Part shown: piece after piece, positions 8,155-10,280 of the stretch | Numbering within the stretch: the stretch's first letter is position 1 | Layout of the letters: each line of letters begins with the position of its first letter | Program-made: the position numbers and the translations under genes | The notes under the pieces: generated by a model | What the model was told of the DNA's origin: nothing | Databases searched by the model: none | What the model saw: only the letters and a program-made list of their open reading frames with translations | Origin: Candidatus Bathyarchaeota archaeon | GTDB taxonomy: Archaea; Thermoproteota; Bathyarchaeia; TCS64 | Direction: 5' to 3' | Assembly: GCA_937877765.1 (NCBI GenBank) | Contig: CALGBN010000297.1 | Location: 1 to 10,280 of the forward strand | Length of the DNA stretch: 10,280 nucleotides

Positions 8155-9027
8155 TCACTCCAGCTTGGATAAAACGTGTTCAACGAGTCTCTTGGCGATA
8201 TCGATCTCGGTTACTGTTTGAAGTCCTTCCCACCCTGGTGTGCTGTTCAGTTCTATCACATAGATAATATCATCAGATACGATTACATCAACACCTGTGT
8301 ATTCAAGTCCGAGTTTCCGAGATGCTTCTAAGCATATTTTTTTAATTTTTTCGCTTGGTTGATATTTTTGGGCTTTTCCACCTGCACTGATGTTCGTCTT
8401 CCAGTTATCAGAAACCCGCCTCATTGAGGCTACCACCTCATTCCCTATTACAAATACCCTGATATCAGCGCCATTGTGGGGTACAAACTCCTGCAAGTAG
8501 TAGACGCTCTTTGTCATCTCGAGCGCACGGAATACGCGGTAAGCAACGTCCTCACTAGTTATCCTTGTAATGCCCATCCCGAGTGAACCGAATAATGGTT
8601 TGACTACAATATCTTCTCCGAGTTCTTTGAATACCTTCATAGCTTCGCGAAAGCTCTCGGTAACGATGGTTTTTGGCGTGTTAATACCTGCATCCTCAAG
8701 TAAGGCAGAAGTATAGTACTTGTCAACAGCTTTCTCGATGCTAGCAGCAGGGTTAAAAACCTTTACACCCATCTCATCAAGTCTGTGAAGCGTATCCATG
8801 CGATAGAATACTTGCTCTGCTGTGCCCCCAGGAACTCGTCTGACTATTACTGCATCATAATCCTCGATTGGATAGTCTTTTATCGATAATCTGGGTTTGA
8901 CGCCTATGGTTGCTTTCATTTTTGTTATTGGCAATAGATATGCTTCGGAGTTTTTTTTCTCTAGTTCACGTAGGAGGCGTTTGATGTGCCACTCGTTTCT
9001 ATCCGTACCAATGATGCCTACCTTCAA
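8155..9027 (-). CDS. mptN: RimK-family ATP-grasp glutamate ligase, probable H4MPT:glutamate ligase
   Basis: A 290 aa ATP-grasp protein of the RimK/MptN/CofF/LysX group, which form amide bonds between a carboxylate and an amino acid through an acyl-phosphate. Visible features are an N-terminal Rossmann-like segment (MKVGIIGTD), VRRVPGGTAEQVFYRMDTLHRL (62-83), the ATP-binding Lys143 in VVKPLFGSLGMG, Glu180, DIRVFVIG (188-195), Asn212 in TNISAGG, Asp247, and the metal ligands Glu259 and Asn261 in ELNSTPGWEG. In archaea MptN adds alpha-glutamate to the H4MPT side chain, while CofF acts on F420. The neighbours fwdC and ftr handle methanofuran and H4MPT, which favours MptN, but this choice is inference. 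The start is TTG 9027, behind GAGGA (9039-9035) with a 7-nt spacer and 11 bases after the fwdC stop. No ATG or GTG fits better. Confidence 0.85.
   Translation of the reverse strand: MKVGIIGTDRNEWHIKRLLRELEKKNSEAYLLPITKMKATIGVKPRLSIKDYPIEDYDAVIVRRVPGGTAEQVFYRMDTLHRLDEMGVKVFNPAASIEKAVDKYYTSALLEDAGINTPKTIVTESFREAMKVFKELGEDIVVKPLFGSLGMGITRITSEDVAYRVFRALEMTKSVYYLQEFVPHNGADIRVFVIGNEVVASMRRVSDNWKTNISAGGKAQKYQPSEKIKKICLEASRKLGLEYTGVDVIVSDDIIYVIELNSTPGWEGLQTVTEIDIAKRLVEHVLSKLE
8158..8161 (-). promoter_or_regulatory. Ribosome binding site for the nucleotidyltransferase gene
   Basis: GGAG, formed by the last sense codons of the upstream ligase gene (CTG GAG), lies 9 nt before ACG 8148 and only 3 nt before CTG 8154. 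Its spacing supports initiation at 8148 rather than at GTG 7965, which has no such site. Confidence 0.45.
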
Positions 9028-9034
9028 TGATGAG

Positions 9035-9039
9035 TCCTC
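9035..9039 (-). promoter_or_regulatory. Ribosome binding site deciding the TTG start of the ligase gene
   Basis: GAGGA overlaps the fwdC stop codon and sits 7 nt before TTG 9027. It supports this rare start and translational coupling to fwdC. Confidence 0.55.
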
Positions 9040-9875
9040 TAAGCTACCAGTATCTCTGCGTTTCCGCTTACGGCTAAGTCTCCTCTATATCTCTTCATAG
9101 GTGTATCTATGAATTGCGTTGCAACTGATAGTCCAAGTTTCTCATATACCTCCTTTAGATAAAGCCTCATGAAAACTGGGGTGTACGTGGTATCCAACCT
9201 GTATGTTGGAAGCATATTCTCTACACCCCCAAAACAGGCGATGAATCCACCGTTTCCTTTAGCCTGTGCCCCTACTCTTTTACCAGTTTTACCGAAGATG
9301 AATATCTCTCCACCATTCATATGCACACCCGTAAAATCACCTGTATCCCCGAGCACAACGATCATTCCACGTCTCATGAAGGAACCCATCTCGCTACCAA
9401 CTGAGCCAGTAACCGCAATACAGCCACCAGTCATACCTTCACTACTACCTCGATAAGCAGCCCCGAGAAGATTCCCCGCATCACCAAGTATCCGAATAAG
9501 TCCGCCTTTCATCTCGGCTCCAGCCCAGTCAAGGCAATTACCTTCTACTGTAATATCGCCTCCACTCATCTGGGCTCCAAGATGCATTCCTGCCCAGCCC
9601 TGTACTACTATTCTGCCGGCTGTCATCTTTGTGCCTATTTGTTTAATGTGTCGTGCGTCTCCGTCGATTACTATTAGTTGGTTTTCTGGGTCCTTGGCTA
9701 CTTTACCCTGAGCATGAATGTATTCCTTCATCTCTATTTCTTCGTTACCGTAATAGATTGGCAGGTTTCTGATCTCTTGAAGTGTTTTACCTGCGAATAC
9801 ATCAGGTGATATTACGTCTGCTTCTATGGGAATGCTACTGAATCCTCTTGGAGTTAATACTATTCTCTTTATCAT
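9039..9875 (-). CDS. fwdC: Formylmethanofuran dehydrogenase subunit C
   Basis: FwdC (FmdC) is a subunit of the tungsten or molybdenum enzyme that reduces CO2 to formylmethanofuran, the first step of the methyl branch. The 278 aa length fits the family (about 270). The N-terminus contains IPIEADVISPDVFAGK and LPIYYGN, typical of FwdC. Residues about 92-215 form repeated turns with GxxGxxM(S/K/N)GG spacing (for example GWAGMHLGAQMSGGDI, AGAEMKGGLIRILGDAG, TGVHMNGGEIFIFG). This is the right-handed beta-helix shared with the C-terminal domain of glutamate synthase. The C-terminus ends YRGDLAVSGNAEILV. ATG 9875 lies one base after the ftr stop, behind GGAAGGGG (9889-9882). The fwdA, B and D genes are not in the window. 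Bacterial FhcC is a close homologue and pairs with an Ftr-like FhcD, but the archaeal setting favours FwdC. Confidence 0.93.
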   Translation of the reverse strand: MIKRIVLTPRGFSSIPIEADVISPDVFAGKTLQEIRNLPIYYGNEEIEMKEYIHAQGKVAKDPENQLIVIDGDARHIKQIGTKMTAGRIVVQGWAGMHLGAQMSGGDITVEGNCLDWAGAEMKGGLIRILGDAGNLLGAAYRGSSEGMTGGCIAVTGSVGSEMGSFMRRGMIVVLGDTGDFTGVHMNGGEIFIFGKTGKRVGAQAKGNGGFIACFGGVENMLPTYRLDTTYTPVFMRLYLKEVYEKLGLSVATQFIDTPMKRYRGDLAVSGNAEILVA

Positions 9876-9876
9876 C

Positions 9877-10280
9877 TTAGACCCCTTCCAAACTTTCCCG
9901 TAAACTCATCTTGAACTTACCAAGCTTTCCCTCAAAGTTTACAGCAGTAATACTCTTGACGCCATCTACCTTTGTAGCTGCGTCAATTCCTAGTCCCATA
10001 GCCCGCTTCACTGAAGGCTCATCGAGTCCATTGAGAACAACCTCGATCACCGAGTTTACGTCTACTGGTATCTTGCTGTCCTTGAAACTGTTTTTTATTG
10101 ATGGGCAGAATGGTGTGTTTGTGCTCGCCTTAAGGAAGGCATATGTTGAGCCTACTTTGCTTCCGCTCCTGCATAATCCCCCGGGGAAAGGTGTTACTAC
10201 GTGGGGTACTTTTTTGATGGCTTCTATTGATGCTTCTGCTGCTTTCAACGTATTCTCTTCGGTGTCTCCCATTACCAGGA
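9877..10280 (-). CDS. ftr: Formylmethanofuran:H4MPT formyltransferase, C-terminal part (runs off the right edge)
   Basis: Ftr transfers the formyl group from formylmethanofuran to H4MPT in the cytoplasm. Only the last 133 or so residues of a protein of about 297 aa are present, because the frame is open to the window edge. The codons before the internal ATG at 10272 read Leu-Val, so that ATG is not the start. Diagnostic segments are GDTEENTLKAAE, TPFPGGLCRSGSKVGS, FLKASTNTPFCPS, the helix-rich EVVLNGLDEPSVKRAMGLGI, and the end AATKVDGVKSITAVNFEGKLGKF. These match the C-terminal lobe of archaeal Ftr as I recall it. The gene is first of the visible leftward cluster and is followed after one base by fwdC, so its promoter would lie beyond the right edge. 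Confidence 0.93.
   Translation of the reverse strand, partial: LVMGDTEENTLKAAEASIEAIKKVPHVVTPFPGGLCRSGSKVGSTYAFLKASTNTPFCPSIKNSFKDSKIPVDVNSVIEVVLNGLDEPSVKRAMGLGIDAATKVDGVKSITAVNFEGKLGKFKMSLRESLEGV

Noticed and set aside
7935..8183. An 82-codon minus-strand frame bridging the ligase end and the nucleotidyltransferase
   Set aside because: It overlaps two better-supported frames, its amino-acid composition is unlike a folded protein, and the frame of the extended nucleotidyltransferase explains the same bases.
9169..9456. A 95-codon plus-strand open frame opposite fwdC
   Set aside because: It is Pro/Ser/Thr-rich, the expected antisense of the glycine-rich FwdC repeats, and has no ribosome binding site that I can see.
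9160..9600. Repeated GGxG-type DNA pattern that could look like a tandem repeat array
   Set aside because: The similarity is at the protein level (FwdC beta-helix turns); the nucleotide units are not conserved enough to be a DNA repeat.

Overview
The window is archaeal DNA carrying two blocks of one-carbon metabolism genes that face each other. The five subunits of acetyl-CoA decarbonylase/synthase (ACDS) are read rightward, and genes of the formylmethanofuran/tetrahydromethanopterin (H4MPT) branch are read leftward. An archaeal origin is supported by the separate alpha, epsilon, beta, gamma and delta ACDS subunits, a methanofuran/H4MPT formyltransferase and a FwdC subunit. Strong AGGAGG-type ribosome binding sites precede every cdh gene, and several starts are not ATG. 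No mcr or other lineage-specific gene is present, so the window cannot separate a methanogen from an acetogenic or acetate-oxidising archaeon. An uncultured lineage such as Bathyarchaeia is a guess only.

Layout. Positions 1-51 are not genomic: they match an untrimmed Illumina Nextera i5 adapter ending in the transposon mosaic end, so archaeal DNA starts at 52. Positions 72-7150 (+) hold cdhA, cdhB, cdhC, cdhD and cdhE, packed with 0-1 nt gaps or few-base overlaps. The promoter would lie left of the adapter junction and is missing. Positions 10280-7138 (-) hold the 3' part of ftr, then fwdC, a RimK-type ATP-grasp ligase (probably mptN) and a predicted nucleotidyltransferase. The two blocks overlap tail to tail by 13 bp at 7138-7150. 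There is no gene-free stretch over 60 bases, and no RNA gene, mobile element or CRISPR array was seen.

How the genes fit together. Fwd/Ftr carry CO2 as a formyl group from methanofuran to H4MPT. The ligase probably adds a glutamate to the H4MPT side chain. ACDS joins the methyl group of methyl-H4MPT (via the CdhD/CdhE corrinoid protein) to CO (made by CdhA/CdhB) and CoA on the CdhC A-cluster. These are parts of the archaeal Wood-Ljungdahl pathway, usable for acetyl-CoA synthesis or in reverse.

This is mostly a known pathway rather than a new system. The points worth a second look are the adapter at the contig end, a predicted nucleotidyltransferase whose reading frame extends about 61 codons upstream of its first ordinary start codon, its linkage to C1-carrier genes, the absence of cooC inside the cdh operon, and the convergent overlap.
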